This document shows positions 54,333-63,082 of a stretch of 64,000 nucleotides of DNA, piece after piece. Positions within the stretch are counted from its first letter, which is position 1. Every line of letters begins with the position of its first letter. The DNA is from an uncultured Lachnospiraceae bacterium (lineage in GTDB: Bacteria; Bacillota; Clostridia; Lachnospirales; Lachnospiraceae): the NCBI GenBank assembly GCA_949076555.1, contig CARUOB010000007.1:532-64531 (forward strand), read 5' to 3'. Made by a program: the position numbers and the translations under genes. A model generated the notes under the pieces. The model had not been told where the DNA came from, searched no databases, and saw only the letters and a program-made list of their open reading frames with translations.

Positions 54333-55226
54333 TTACACAGATATTTTTATCCGATATAACCTTCTCTTGACCGCCTGATACATGTTTGCCGTCGCCTCGT
54401 TCTCCGCCAGAAATGTCCGAAGCGGCGCCAGCGTCAAAAGCATAACCATACTGTACTTTAGAACCTGTCCGCGGCTCATGTATTTTTTTACGATATGCGC
54501 ATGCTCTGCGCCAGAGCGTTTCCTGTTCTCCCCGCTTTCCGAAAAGCCTTTTCCCTCGTAGGAAGCCACGGTAAGCGGCATGTAAATCATACGCGCCCGC
54601 GCACGGTAATAGCACCAGAGAAAATGTTCATAATCCGCCCGGACTTTGTAGCACGTCCGAAAGCCCCGTTTTGCGAGAAGCCGCCTGTCATAAAAGCAGG
54701 CCTGATGGCAGGGCACATTGCGGTAGCATGCAAAATCATCGATCACGGGATTGGACATCACATGGGCGCCCGTGGCACGCTCTCTGATATTGCCGTAAAG
54801 AACCATCGGCCGCGGGCGTTTTTTTTCACCTGCACGGCTTTTGGCTGCGCTCTCACCCTTTCGCTTTTCGTCTTCGATGTCGGACCCCCCCGGCCCGCCG
54901 TGCTTTTCGATCTCCCGCTTCACCTGCGCCAGCACGTTTTCGTCCGCAAAGTAATCGCCGCAGTTTAGGAAAAACAGGTACTTCCCTTCCGTGTGGGAAA
55001 CTGCCCGGTTCATGGCGTCGTAAATACCCTCGTCCCGCTCTCTGAAAACTTTTAGATCCGTCCCCGCAGTCAGACCCTCCACAGAACCGTCCGTGGAGAG
55101 ACCGTCCTGCACGACGATCTCATAATTCTTCTCCGTCTGACTGCGAATGCTGGCAATCGTGTCGTGCAGTTTTTTCCCCGCATTGCGGCAGACGACTATA
55201 ATGCTGAAAGTTACTTTAGTTGACAT
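54333..55226 (-). CDS. Glycosyltransferase family 2 (WcaA/colanic type)
   Basis: A 297-residue GT-A glycosyltransferase with FSIIVVCRNAGKKLHDTI, VQDGLSTDGS and LNCGDYFADE, a pattern found in colanic acid and related GT2 enzymes. Residues ~108-139 form a Gly/Lys/Glu-rich insertion (54809-54905) just after the metal site. The ATG at 55226 overlaps the upstream EpsG gene by 11 bp; GGAG lies 11 nt upstream. Confidence 0.88.
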   Translation of the reverse strand: MSTKVTFSIIVVCRNAGKKLHDTIASIRSQTEKNYEIVVQDGLSTDGSVEGLTAGTDLKVFRERDEGIYDAMNRAVSHTEGKYLFFLNCGDYFADENVLAQVKREIEKHGGPGGSDIEDEKRKGESAAKSRAGEKKRPRPMVLYGNIRERATGAHVMSNPVIDDFACYRNVPCHQACFYDRRLLAKRGFRTCYKVRADYEHFLWCYYRARARMIYMPLTVASYEGKGFSESGENRKRSGAEHAHIVKKYMSRGQVLKYSMVMLLTLAPLRTFLAENEATANMYQAVKRRLYRIKISV

Positions 55227-56382
55227 CCGACAATATCTCCACCATCTCATGAAAGAAAAATGTTTTGTAGGGCAGGATCAATACCCCGTCATTGGCGCCT
55301 TTTTTCAGATACATGGCAAAATACACCACCGCCGCCAGAAGGATTCCCGCCCGAAAAAGCCTGCGCCATTTTTTATCCGGCACCGCCTTCAAAAGCATCG
55401 GCAGAAACAAAATCTGACTCACCATCAGATAGTAGCCGATCCGCGAAATAATGGGCAGGAAAGAGCAGAATACATAGAGGACAAACGCCCCCAGATTTAA
55501 GTACGCGTAAAACCAAAAACGCCGGTTCCACTCTCTGTCTTCCTCTATCATTGTGACGGTTTCCCCGCCGTTTATGCCTGCCTTTTTCTCCCTCTCCCGC
55601 ATCGCATACACGATCCCCGCGAAACCCAAAACCGCGGCACATCGCAGAATGCTGATATAGCTCGTGCCGCCTTCCAGATACTCCGTATCCTCATAAGTCG
55701 GATACAGAAAAATCACGAGTTTCAGATAAAAATCCTGCAGGAACAAAAAGGTGGTACAAAAAGCGGCTGCTATGGCAAGCTGCCATTTTTTCCATGACAG
55801 GGACGCCAGAAAATAGAGCGGGATCACGACTAAAAGCGACTTGTGGAAGGCCGCGCCCAAAACCACCAGCGCCAAAAATCTGCCCCACTGCTTTCGCAGC
55901 ACAAACTTCATGGAGTAGAGCGCAAGCGCAAGCGCCAGATAGTAGCGCACCGTGCTGAACGTCTGGAAATAGTAGCCAAGCGTCATAAAGAGGAAAAAAG
56001 TCAGCCCGAACTCATCGCTCTGCTCATACATGGCAAGCAGAAAAAACAGCGCCGTCGCAAAGGAATAACACGCAAACACCAGCAAAAAATTTTCATAGCC
56101 GGACAGACCGTAAACCAGCTTCACCAGAAGGTTAAAGCCGATCTCCGTAGGCACATAGGCGTCGCAGTTGACCAGATGCATGAACTCCACGTACTTTGCA
56201 TAGTCATTGCCCACATTGAGCCTGCACGCGGAGAGCAAAAACAAAATCAGAAAGATGGCCGTCAGACAGACGCGGTTCGCAAGCTGCTGCCTGGTAACCG
56301 CATGGGATTTTCCCGCCGGATGGTTGTCCACCATACTGGCAAGAAGCGCCGTGACGACCGCAATCGTAATATACAGAATCAT
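55216..56382 (-). CDS. EpsG-family polysaccharide polymerase
   Basis: A 388-residue membrane protein with about ten helices. The first outer loop has ACRLNVGNDYAKYVEF, and the family pattern SCR-x-NVGxDYxxY is typical of EpsG proteins, which act as Wzy-like polymerases in Gram-positive exopolysaccharide and capsule systems. FSTVRYYLALALALYS is another family block. The start at 56382 has an ATGA overlap with the upstream GT2 gene and a GGGAGG site within that gene. A hydrophilic insertion lies near residues 265-290. It probably polymerises the repeat unit of the WbaP-initiated glycan. Confidence 0.9.
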   Translation of the reverse strand: MILYITIAVVTALLASMVDNHPAGKSHAVTRQQLANRVCLTAIFLILFLLSACRLNVGNDYAKYVEFMHLVNCDAYVPTEIGFNLLVKLVYGLSGYENFLLVFACYSFATALFFLLAMYEQSDEFGLTFFLFMTLGYYFQTFSTVRYYLALALALYSMKFVLRKQWGRFLALVVLGAAFHKSLLVVIPLYFLASLSWKKWQLAIAAAFCTTFLFLQDFYLKLVIFLYPTYEDTEYLEGGTSYISILRCAAVLGFAGIVYAMREREKKAGINGGETVTMIEEDREWNRRFWFYAYLNLGAFVLYVFCSFLPIISRIGYYLMVSQILFLPMLLKAVPDKKWRRLFRAGILLAAVVYFAMYLKKGANDGVLILPYKTFFFHEMVEILSDVN

Positions 56383-57170
56383 CGGCCGCGCGCCTCCCGC
56401 ACGCCTGCGCACATCATAAGAAACGCTCTGCCAACCGGAATTTCCTGACACATGGTTTCCCTGTGCGCCCACAAAAACCGCAGCGAAAGCGGCAGCGCCA
56501 GTCTCCCGTAAAGATGGTGATAAAGCACGCCCCTGTCCCGGAAAAACTTTTCATGATAACCGGAAAACCACGTGGACTCCCGCTCCTGCTCCCTGCCGAT
56601 GCACACGGTGTGGGCGTAAATCCGAAGCCCCGCCTTCAGGCAGTCCCGCAAAAACAGGCTGTCCTCCCCGTTGCTGTACTTTGCGCCGCCGCCGAAAAGC
56701 ACCGAATAGTGCGCATTCGCCCTGCGCAGCGCATCTAATTTAGCAGAAATGCTGTAAGCCGGATATCTGCCGTAATTGCGATAAGTGACCCTGCGGATTT
56801 CCTGATTCCAGTAAGTTCTGCGCGAGGCTGCAACCTCCACGTTAAAGAGAATCATGTCCGCGCCGGGCAGCGACTTGTATGCCCTGCGAATCTTTTCCGC
56901 GTAATCCGGCACCAGCCTGATATCCTCATCGGAAAAAAGCACCACGTCTCCGGATGCATGTAAAAGCGCGGTATTGCGGCTCAAACCCACGCCCCGTTCC
57001 GGCATGGAAAAGCATTTCACACTGCCTCCCGGCGACGTAAGCGTCTCATAGCCATAACCGCCGCACTGGTTTACAAGCACCGCATCCGTAGCAATATGCA
57101 TTTGCGAGATCAGTTCCGCGGCATTTTTATCCACCGCAGAGATCAAAACCTCAAGTTTTATTTTTCCCAT
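56379..57170 (-). CDS. Glycosyltransferase family 2, atypical
   Basis: A 263-residue GT-A-type enzyme. The N-terminal beta-strand EVLISAVDKNAAELI lacks the usual VxVPxYN motif, but PERGVGLSRNTALLHASGDVV and the metal site FSDEDIRLV are clear. Start 57170 has GGAG 5 nt upstream; it lies inside the 3' end of the Wzz-like gene. The protein is shorter than most GT2 enzymes. It may add a side sugar to the repeat unit; donor unknown. Confidence 0.82.
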   Translation of the reverse strand: MGKIKLEVLISAVDKNAAELISQMHIATDAVLVNQCGGYGYETLTSPGGSVKCFSMPERGVGLSRNTALLHASGDVVLFSDEDIRLVPDYAEKIRRAYKSLPGADMILFNVEVAASRRTYWNQEIRRVTYRNYGRYPAYSISAKLDALRRANAHYSVLFGGGAKYSNGEDSLFLRDCLKAGLRIYAHTVCIGREQERESTWFSGYHEKFFRDRGVLYHHLYGRLALPLSLRFLWAHRETMCQEIPVGRAFLMMCAGVREARGR

Positions 57171-58119
57171 AATATCTCCGTAAAAACCGCTCATCCGCGT
57201 CCCTGACCGCCACGCCGCACAGCGCGCAGTCCTGCGTTTTTAACTGCTCCGTCACATAGGCCGCAAAGGATGCGCACACCGCACCAAAAGGCAAAGACAA
57301 CACCACGCCGTCCGCCTTTCGCATTTCCTCCAGCTCCTCTTGCGAAAAAGATTGATCCCTGTCCAGCTCACAAATCTGAATATTCCCCAGTTTCCCGCGC
57401 AAATAGGCTATATTAATTTCGTAATCCTGTCCAAGCCATTCTGCGCCCGAGGCATAACCGACAAACGGCAAATCTGTCACTTTTCGGATATCCCCCGCCA
57501 CCAGAATCCGGTCGTCCATCACATAATAGAGCGAGAACCCGAGAAGGCTGATACACAATCCGAGAAAGGCGCCCACAAACACAGCCTGCGCCATCCGGCT
57601 GTCCGCCACGGCGAGCTTCGCCTCCGTCTCCTGAATCGCGTGAATGTCCAGAAACTCCTTCGCCTGCCCTCCATATGTCTCAAGGGCCTGCACCGCCGCC
57701 CCAAGAATCGCGTCCGTGCGCTGCGCCTTGTTGGTTGTAACCGTGATCGTCAAAAGCCGGATATCCGAAAGAATCTCTGCTTTTATGGCTGCCGCTGCCT
57801 CCTCGCGGGTATAATCCGCCGGAAGATTTTGAAGGGTCAGCTCCATAATCGGGTCGGCCGCCATCAGGTCATTCCACGTATAACCGTTGTACGCCTGATA
57901 CACTTCCCCCGTCTCATCCGCCGCGAAATCCAGATACACCTTCGCGTAAGCGCTATACTCCCGCTCCGATTCCGGCACCGTCCGCACGACCGTATACACA
58001 ATCACGCCAAGCAAAGCGCCGCCAATCACCGCCCCCAGCACAAGGGGAAACTTTCTCAGCAGACACAGCATATACTTTTTCAAATCCATGCCTTCATCGG
58101 CATAGCTCCTATCCTTCAT
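57151..58119 (-). CDS. Wzz/YveK-like chain-length protein with degenerate kinase-like tail
   Basis: A 322-residue protein with two membrane helices (about 25-45 and 182-202) flanking an extracytoplasmic Wzz domain, as in CapA/YveK proteins that control polysaccharide length. The cytosolic tail (about 205-322) resembles the end of a BY-type tyrosine kinase (VAGDIRKVTDLPFVGYA, then MRKADGVVLSLPFGA and LCGVAVRDAD) but has no Walker A loop and no tyrosine cluster. No separate BY-kinase gene is in the window. It follows the phosphoglycosyl transferase gene by 18 bp. Confidence 0.85.
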   Translation of the reverse strand: MKDRSYADEGMDLKKYMLCLLRKFPLVLGAVIGGALLGVIVYTVVRTVPESEREYSAYAKVYLDFAADETGEVYQAYNGYTWNDLMAADPIMELTLQNLPADYTREEAAAAIKAEILSDIRLLTITVTTNKAQRTDAILGAAVQALETYGGQAKEFLDIHAIQETEAKLAVADSRMAQAVFVGAFLGLCISLLGFSLYYVMDDRILVAGDIRKVTDLPFVGYASGAEWLGQDYEINIAYLRGKLGNIQICELDRDQSFSQEELEEMRKADGVVLSLPFGAVCASFAAYVTEQLKTQDCALCGVAVRDADERFLRRYYGKNKT

Positions 58120-58137
58120 CCCACAAATCCTTCCACG

Positions 58138-59508
58138 CTACTTCTTCGCAGTCGTCTGGTTACTCTCAACCCCCTCCGTGCTCTCCGGCTTGATCAGAAT
58201 TTTCAGCGTCAAAAGCATCAGCTTCAAATCCAGCCACACGGAATACTGCTCGATATAAGTCAGATCCAGTTTCAGCTTATCGTAGGGCGTCGTATTGTAT
58301 TTTCCGTAAACCTGCGCATAACCCGCAAGCCCTGCCTTCACCTTCATGCGGAAGGCGAACTCCGGCATGTCCTCCATATACTGGTCGATGATTTCCGGCC
58401 TTTCGGGCCTTGGCCCGATAAAGGACATTTCTCCCTTTAAAATGTTGAAAAGCTGCGGCAGCTCATCGATTCTGGTGGCACGGATAAACTTCCCCACCGG
58501 CGTGATCCGGGAGTCGTTTTTGGACGCCAGTCTCGCCACGCCGTCCTTCTCCGCATCCACCCGCATACTCCTGAACTTTAAAATATAAAATTCCTTTCTG
58601 TCGCGGGTACACCGGATCTGCTTGTATAAAACCGGGCCGCCGTCATACATCTTAATCACCGCCGCCGTAATCAGCATAAAGGGCGACGCAATCACCAGAA
58701 GAAGCACCGAGCACACCAGATCGATCAGCCGCTTCGCCACCCGCTGTTCCACCTTAAGGGAATATTCCCGCGTCAGATAAATGGGCGTGTCAAACAAGTG
58801 AAGCTGATCCGCGCCCTTGATAAGCACGTCGGATATCTTGGGCATCGTATACACCCGCACCGACAGACTGTAGCAGTATTTTAACAAGGTGTTCCTGTCC
58901 GCCGCGGAAATATCCCACAGCACCACCGCGCCGTAGCCCTTTTCGATCTCCGCTTTCACCGTCTCCATGCCCTCGGAAATACGCAGGCATTTTTTGATCT
59001 GATACTTGTCCTTTCTCGACTCAAACTTCGTGACGATATCGTCAATGGGCCGTTCGCCGTGTATGATCAGAATATCTCTGGGCGGAAACGCCTTGTAGTA
59101 ACAGACATTGCAGAAAAATACCCAGAAACCCGCAAGCGCCGTCTGAATCAGCATCGTCCACACAATGGGCCGCACATCCACCACCCAGTTTGCCATCAGG
59201 GAAATCTGGAAATAGGAAATCACATTGACAATGAGCAGGGAAAACAGCTCCGAAATGAACACATCCACCGGCTTCAGATAACCGATTTTCAGCGCGCCGT
59301 ATGTATTCGCGAAGAAAAACAACAGCACGAAATAAATCGAAAGGATCAGTACATGTCCTTTAAAATAAAAACGAAAATTCCTGTGCAGTTTCAGAAACGG
59401 GTAATACGCCTCCAGCCAGAAACAGGCATAGACTGCCGTCTGGAAAATCAGCCCGATAAAAGAAAGCTGCAAAATAATCAGTCTTTTAAATGTCTCCACT
59501 TTTCTCAT
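58138..59508 (-). CDS. Polyprenyl-phosphate phosphoglycosyl transferase (WbaP/WcaJ type)
   Basis: A 456-residue enzyme that starts a second lipid-linked glycan by moving a sugar-1-phosphate to undecaprenyl phosphate. Four N-terminal helices and a CoA-binding-like cytosolic domain precede the catalytic domain (about 265-440) with YKQIRCTRDRKEF, KFRSMRVDAEKDG, catalytic DE in RIDELPQLFN and FIGPRPERPE. Length fits WbaP/WcaJ. It heads the assembly genes together with the Wzz-like protein, whereas the shorter PglC at 9481 would start a different glycan. The sugar is unknown. Confidence 0.93.
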   Translation of the reverse strand: MRKVETFKRLIILQLSFIGLIFQTAVYACFWLEAYYPFLKLHRNFRFYFKGHVLILSIYFVLLFFFANTYGALKIGYLKPVDVFISELFSLLIVNVISYFQISLMANWVVDVRPIVWTMLIQTALAGFWVFFCNVCYYKAFPPRDILIIHGERPIDDIVTKFESRKDKYQIKKCLRISEGMETVKAEIEKGYGAVVLWDISAADRNTLLKYCYSLSVRVYTMPKISDVLIKGADQLHLFDTPIYLTREYSLKVEQRVAKRLIDLVCSVLLLVIASPFMLITAAVIKMYDGGPVLYKQIRCTRDRKEFYILKFRSMRVDAEKDGVARLASKNDSRITPVGKFIRATRIDELPQLFNILKGEMSFIGPRPERPEIIDQYMEDMPEFAFRMKVKAGLAGYAQVYGKYNTTPYDKLKLDLTYIEQYSVWLDLKLMLLTLKILIKPESTEGVESNQTTAKK

Positions 59509-59512
59509 GGTC

Positions 59513-60343
59513 TTATATCCGCCTCATCGTCGCCCTGTAAGCCCAGAACACGAAATAAAACGCGCTGGCCGCTACAGAGAGCTTCTCCTGTCTGCGGTAC
59601 AGATTCCAGATCCGCTTCACCGCCTTAAGTTTATTGGAAGACAGAGACCGCGCAGGTCTTCTGTAGACCGCAAGCACCTCATCGAGTCCGTATGCCTCGT
59701 ATCCCGCCCGCAAAATCTGCCACCAGGTCGCCGTATCCTCGCTCTCCACCTGCGGCATCCGGATCAGCCCGTGCGGGACAATGTCCCGGTCAATCACAAC
59801 GGTAGTCGTAAAAATCACCGTCCGCGACAACGCCTTTTTATAAGTGAGAACCTCCGGCACATGCACGACTCTGCCCGTAGGCCCGGCCTGTTCATCCCCG
59901 AACTCATAGGCGGAAAACACAAAACCCGCCCGTTTTTCCCTCATAAAGGAAAGCTGCTTTTCCAGCTTGTCCGCTGCCCAGATATCATCCGCGTCGAGGA
60001 AAGCGATATACTGCCCTCTCGCCAGATCCACTCCCGTGTTGCGCGCCGCGGCAGCGCCCTCATTCTTGCTTTTGCATATAAGAAAAACGGTTTTCTCTTC
60101 CCCGCACAGATATTCCTCCATATGCCCTATCGTTTCAGACCCGCCCGCCGGATGATGCGCATACATGGAGAGCGCCTTTTTAACCGCCTCCACACTGCTG
60201 TCCCCGGAACAATCGTCCACCAGCAGAAGCTCCCATTTGTCATACGTCTGTGAAAGCACCATTTTGATGGTATCCGCGATATAGGCTGCCGCCCGGTACA
60301 CCGGAACGATAATGCTCACCAGCCCGCTTACTCTGTCACTCAA
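59513..60343 (-). CDS. Glycosyltransferase family 2
   Basis: A 276-residue GT-A glycosyltransferase with SIIVPVYRAAAYIADTI, LLVDDCSGDSS and FLDADDIWAADKLEKQ. The motif pattern and length resemble teichuronic-acid/TuaG-like transferases. It lies 4 bp upstream of the phosphoglycosyl transferase gene and overlaps the GtrB-like gene by 8 bp, so it is a good candidate for the second sugar of the repeat unit. Confidence 0.9.
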   Translation of the reverse strand: MSDRVSGLVSIIVPVYRAAAYIADTIKMVLSQTYDKWELLLVDDCSGDSSVEAVKKALSMYAHHPAGGSETIGHMEEYLCGEEKTVFLICKSKNEGAAAARNTGVDLARGQYIAFLDADDIWAADKLEKQLSFMREKRAGFVFSAYEFGDEQAGPTGRVVHVPEVLTYKKALSRTVIFTTTVVIDRDIVPHGLIRMPQVESEDTATWWQILRAGYEAYGLDEVLAVYRRPARSLSSNKLKAVKRIWNLYRRQEKLSVAASAFYFVFWAYRATMRRI

Positions 60344-61283
60344 GTTCCTCTCCCCCGATCTCTTCCCTGACCAGATAGATCGGCCTCCTCTTCACTTCCA
60401 TATAAGTCTTGGATAAGTATTGCCCGACAATCCCCAGACAAAACAACTGCACGCCGCTGACCATCATGATTATACAGACCAGAGAAGGCCAGCCGGAAGT
60501 CGGATCGCCAAACATCATCTTTCGCACAATCGTCACGATAATTATGACAAAGGCAACCAGACAGAAGAACACACCCGCCACGGAAGCTATCGTCAGGGGC
60601 ACCGTGGAAAAAGCGATGATCCCCTCAAGAGAATACAAAAAGAGTTTCCAGAACGACCACTTGGTCTCGCCCTTTCTGCGCTCCACATTTTCGTATTCCA
60701 GCCATTTCGTCTCATAGCCCACCCAGCCGAAAATGCCCTTGGTAAAGCGGTTATACTCTGTCATAGACAAAATCGCGTCCACCACCTGCCTTGTCATCAG
60801 GCGGTAATCTCTGGCGCCGTCCACAATCTCGGTCCGTGAAATCCTGTTCATCAGTTTATAAAACATTCTCGCGAAAAAAGAGCGGATCACGGGTTCCCCT
60901 TTTCTGGTCACGCGTCTTGTGGCCACCGAGTCATACCCCTGTTCAATGTATGCATACATCTCCGGCAGGAGGGATGGCGGGTCCTGCAAGTCCGCGTCCA
61001 TCAGCACCGCCAGATCGCCCCTGCATTTCTGCAGTCCCGCATAGATCGCCGCCTCCTTGCCAAAATTGCGCGCGAAGGAAATAAGGCGCACCCTCCCGTC
61101 CTCCTCGCAGAGCTTTTTCACCTCAAAAACCGTTCGATCCTTGGAGCCGTCATCCACATATAATATCTCAAATTCTATCTGCTTTTCACGAAAAAAAACC
61201 GTATTTTTACATAATTCATCGTAAAAATCCCTGACATTCTCCTCTTCGTTGTAACAGGGTACAATGACACTGAGTAACTTCAT
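60336..61283 (-). CDS. Glycosyltransferase family 2, GtrB/DPM1-like
   Basis: A 315-residue enzyme with a GT-A domain (SVIVPCYNEEENV, YVDDGSKDRT, LMDADLQDPP) and two C-terminal membrane helices near residues 230-290, as in GtrB/YkcC proteins that make undecaprenyl-phosphate sugars. GGAG precedes the ATG at 61283. It is the first gene after the terminator at 61331-61357, so it probably opens the long assembly operon. The sugar made may feed the GT39-like or DUF6056-like enzymes downstream. Confidence 0.92.
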   Translation of the reverse strand: MKLLSVIVPCYNEEENVRDFYDELCKNTVFFREKQIEFEILYVDDGSKDRTVFEVKKLCEEDGRVRLISFARNFGKEAAIYAGLQKCRGDLAVLMDADLQDPPSLLPEMYAYIEQGYDSVATRRVTRKGEPVIRSFFARMFYKLMNRISRTEIVDGARDYRLMTRQVVDAILSMTEYNRFTKGIFGWVGYETKWLEYENVERRKGETKWSFWKLFLYSLEGIIAFSTVPLTIASVAGVFFCLVAFVIIIVTIVRKMMFGDPTSGWPSLVCIIMMVSGVQLFCLGIVGQYLSKTYMEVKRRPIYLVREEIGGEELE

Positions 61284-61312
61284 CGTGCTCTCCTTTCGTG
61301 CATACCGATATC

Positions 61313-61318
61313 AGTGTA
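61313..61318 (-). promoter_or_regulatory. Possible extended -10 promoter of the assembly operon
   Basis: The minus strand reads ATGATACACTG, a TGA-extended TACACT box, about 30 bp upstream of the ATG at 61283 and just after the terminator T tract. No convincing -35 hexamer is present. Confidence 0.35.
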
Positions 61319-61330
61319 TCATATTTACAT

Positions 61331-61357
61331 AAAAAAAGGAAGAGACGCGTCTCTTCC
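61331..61357 (-). terminator. Intrinsic terminator after the Spo0A-domain gene
   Basis: GGAAGAGACGCGTCTCTTCC (61338-61357) is a perfect 20-bp palindrome; on the minus strand it is followed by seven T residues. It lies 8 bp after the TGA-side end of the Spo0A-domain gene and separates that gene from the assembly operon. Confidence 0.9.
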
Positions 61358-61365
61358 CTCAAAAT

Positions 61366-61746
61366 TCATATCAGATTGTTTTTCAGCCGTATGTAATCAG
61401 CTACAACGGCGATATATTCACTGTTCGTCGGTCTGGTATATTCCAGTGTATTGGTGTAACCGAACAGTTCCTCAAAAAGATCACTGTTTCCCCTGTCCCA
61501 CGACACTTCGATTGCATTTCGGATCGCCCGTTCAATCTTCGTATCGGTCGTCTGGTACATCTTCGCCAGGTCCGGATAAAGCAGCTTCGTCACGCTCCCC
61601 ACCAGCTCCATATCCTCCACGCACATCCCCACTGCACTTCGCAAGAACTGGTAGCCACGCAAATGTGCCGGTATCCCAAGTTCCAGCATCAGGTCGGAGA
61701 TTGTTTTCTCAAGCTCCTTCGGACTTATCATATTCTGTTGTGCCAT
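61366..61746 (-). CDS. Stand-alone Spo0A C-terminal (effector) domain protein
   Basis: A 126-residue protein that matches the DNA-binding effector domain of Spo0A (sigA-type helix-turn-helix) and little else. It has LGIPAHLRGYQFLRSAV, TKLLYPDLAKMYQTT, IERAIRNAIEVSWDRG and the final PTNSEYIAVVADYIRLK, all closely similar to Spo0A. There is no receiver domain and no phosphoacceptor Asp. Start 61746 is the ATG with GGAGTAAGAGGGG upstream; a TTG at 61767 is unlikely. It precedes the assembly operon and has its own terminator, so it looks like a small local regulator that could read Spo0A-type sites. Confidence 0.92.
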   Translation of the reverse strand: MAQQNMISPKELEKTISDLMLELGIPAHLRGYQFLRSAVGMCVEDMELVGSVTKLLYPDLAKMYQTTDTKIERAIRNAIEVSWDRGNSDLFEELFGYTNTLEYTRPTNSEYIAVVADYIRLKNNLI

Positions 61747-61900
61747 TCCCCTCTTACTCCTTTGCAAGTTTTGATATAATTTAACATATATAGTTCTTTA
61801 CTTCTTCGATAAGCATATCAAAAATGCATCGCGCTGTAAACGGTAATTTATCGCGCAGAGGAATACTTATGCACGGTAAGGCACTTTTTTTAATCCGGTA

Positions 61901-62842
61901 CTACATTCTTGCCTTGCTTACATTTGCCTGAAACCATTCGTAAGCCAGCTTTACCCCCTCCTCAAGTTCCACCTTATGCTGCCAGCCGAGTCCGTGAAGC
62001 TTTGTCACATCCGTAAGTTTTCTCGGCGTGCCGTCGGGCATCGTCTGATCCCAAACGATCTGTCCCTTGTAGCCTACCACCTTTTTCACCGTCTCCGCCA
62101 GTTCTTTGATCGTAACTTCCTTTCCGGTGCCGATATTGACATGCTGTTCCCCGCTGTAATTCTCGAGCAGGAACACGCAGGCGTCAGCCATATCATCCAC
62201 ATATAAAAACTCCCTGAGCGGCGTGCCCGTTCCCCAAAGCATAACCGTAGGATCGCCGTTTACCTTCGCCTCATGGAATTTGCGGATCATCGCAGGCATT
62301 ACATGGGACCCTTCCAGATCGTAGTTGTCGTGTGGCCCGTATAAATTCGTGGGCATACAGCTTATGAAATCGTCCCCATACTGCCTCTTATAAAATTTAC
62401 ACATTTCCAGTCCCGCAATTTTCGCGATGGCATACGCCTCGTTCGTCTCCTCTAGCGGACCTGTCAACAGCGCGTCCTCCGGGATCGGCTGCGGCGCCAT
62501 TCTGGGATAAATGCAGGTGCTCCCCAAAAACAGAAGTTTTTTCACCTCATACACATGACAACAGTGAATGACATTACACTGAATCTGCATATTCTCATAG
62601 GCAAACTCCGCGGGTATTGTGTTGTTCGCATTGATTCCGCCCACCTTGGCAGCCGCCAGAATCACCGCGTCCGGACGCTCCTCTTCAAAAAACGCGTGCA
62701 CTTCTTGTTGACTCGTTAAGTCAAGCTCCTTGTGCGTCCTGCCGATAATATTTTCGTAACCCTTTGCCTGCAAGGATCGCACAATCGCGCTTCCTACCAG
62801 TCCTCTGTGCCCCGCCACATAAATTTTGTCTGTCTTGTTCAT
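61901..62842 (-). CDS. fcl: GDP-L-fucose synthase
   Basis: A 313-residue bifunctional epimerase/reductase that makes GDP-L-fucose from GDP-4-keto-6-deoxymannose. NADP motif GHRGLVGSA is at 11-19; the catalytic residues are S108, C110, Y137 and K141 (LGSTCIYP and [10 protein letters not shown]), with the conserved LYGPHDNYD and REFLYVDD. Start 62842 has GGAGGG about 9 nt upstream; a GTG three codons before is too close to it. The partner gmd is not in the window. The gene supplies a fucose donor for one of the glycans. Confidence 0.94.
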   Translation of the reverse strand: MNKTDKIYVAGHRGLVGSAIVRSLQAKGYENIIGRTHKELDLTSQQEVHAFFEEERPDAVILAAAKVGGINANNTIPAEFAYENMQIQCNVIHCCHVYEVKKLLFLGSTCIYPRMAPQPIPEDALLTGPLEETNEAYAIAKIAGLEMCKFYKRQYGDDFISCMPTNLYGPHDNYDLEGSHVMPAMIRKFHEAKVNGDPTVMLWGTGTPLREFLYVDDMADACVFLLENYSGEQHVNIGTGKEVTIKELAETVKKVVGYKGQIVWDQTMPDGTPRKLTDVTKLHGLGWQHKVELEEGVKLAYEWFQANVSKARM

Positions 62843-62895
62843 AACGGCCACCCTCCATGTTTTAGCTCTACCGCTCTTCTCATTCTAACCGCCAT

Positions 62896-62914
62896 GATTC
62901 CGCATCGCGGAATC
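62896..62914. repeat. Small hairpin next to repeat A5
   Basis: GATTCCGC, a 3-nt loop and GCGGAATC form an 8-bp perfect stem. It lies 13 bp from repeat A5, where copies 2 and 3 have their GACGAA/TTCGTC hairpin, so it may fill the same slot with different sequence. Confidence 0.6.
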
Positions 62915-62926
62915 TCAAATCTGTGC

Positions 62927-63022
62927 GGAGAATGCCCGTTTTCTGGGCATTCTCTGGTGTGAGACTTAGTACTTCTCAGCGAAGCAGCCTCTGCTGCTGA
63001 GTTTTAGAAGTACTTCTCACAC
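62927..63022 (-). repeat. Structured dispersed repeat A, copy 5
   Basis: A GAGAATGCCC/GGGCATTCTC hairpin (62928-62954) is followed by a 66-nt imperfect hairpin (62957-63022): outer GTGTGAGA/TCTCACAC, middle AGTACTT/AAGTACT, inner CTCAGC/GCTGAG with core GCGAAGCAGCCTCTGCTGC. It is nearly identical to copy 4. A TAG overlaps its outer end here too, but the nearest gene stop (63083) is 60 bp away and in another frame. Confidence 0.85.
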
Positions 63023-63082
63023 TACAACCATCAAAACCTCTATCAGTCTATCACAGCGCTGTCCCTTTTACAAGAGACCCGC

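Noticed and set aside
54271..54615. 115-codon N-terminal extension of the GT4 enzyme at 52984
   Set aside because: The extension overlaps the end of the upstream GT2 gene, has no similarity to GT4 enzymes and lies before a start with a good ribosome site.
5892..63022. Idea that the repeat A copies mediate invertible (phase-variable) DNA switches
   Set aside because: All five copies are in the same orientation, so recombination between them would delete and not invert, and no invertase gene is in the window.
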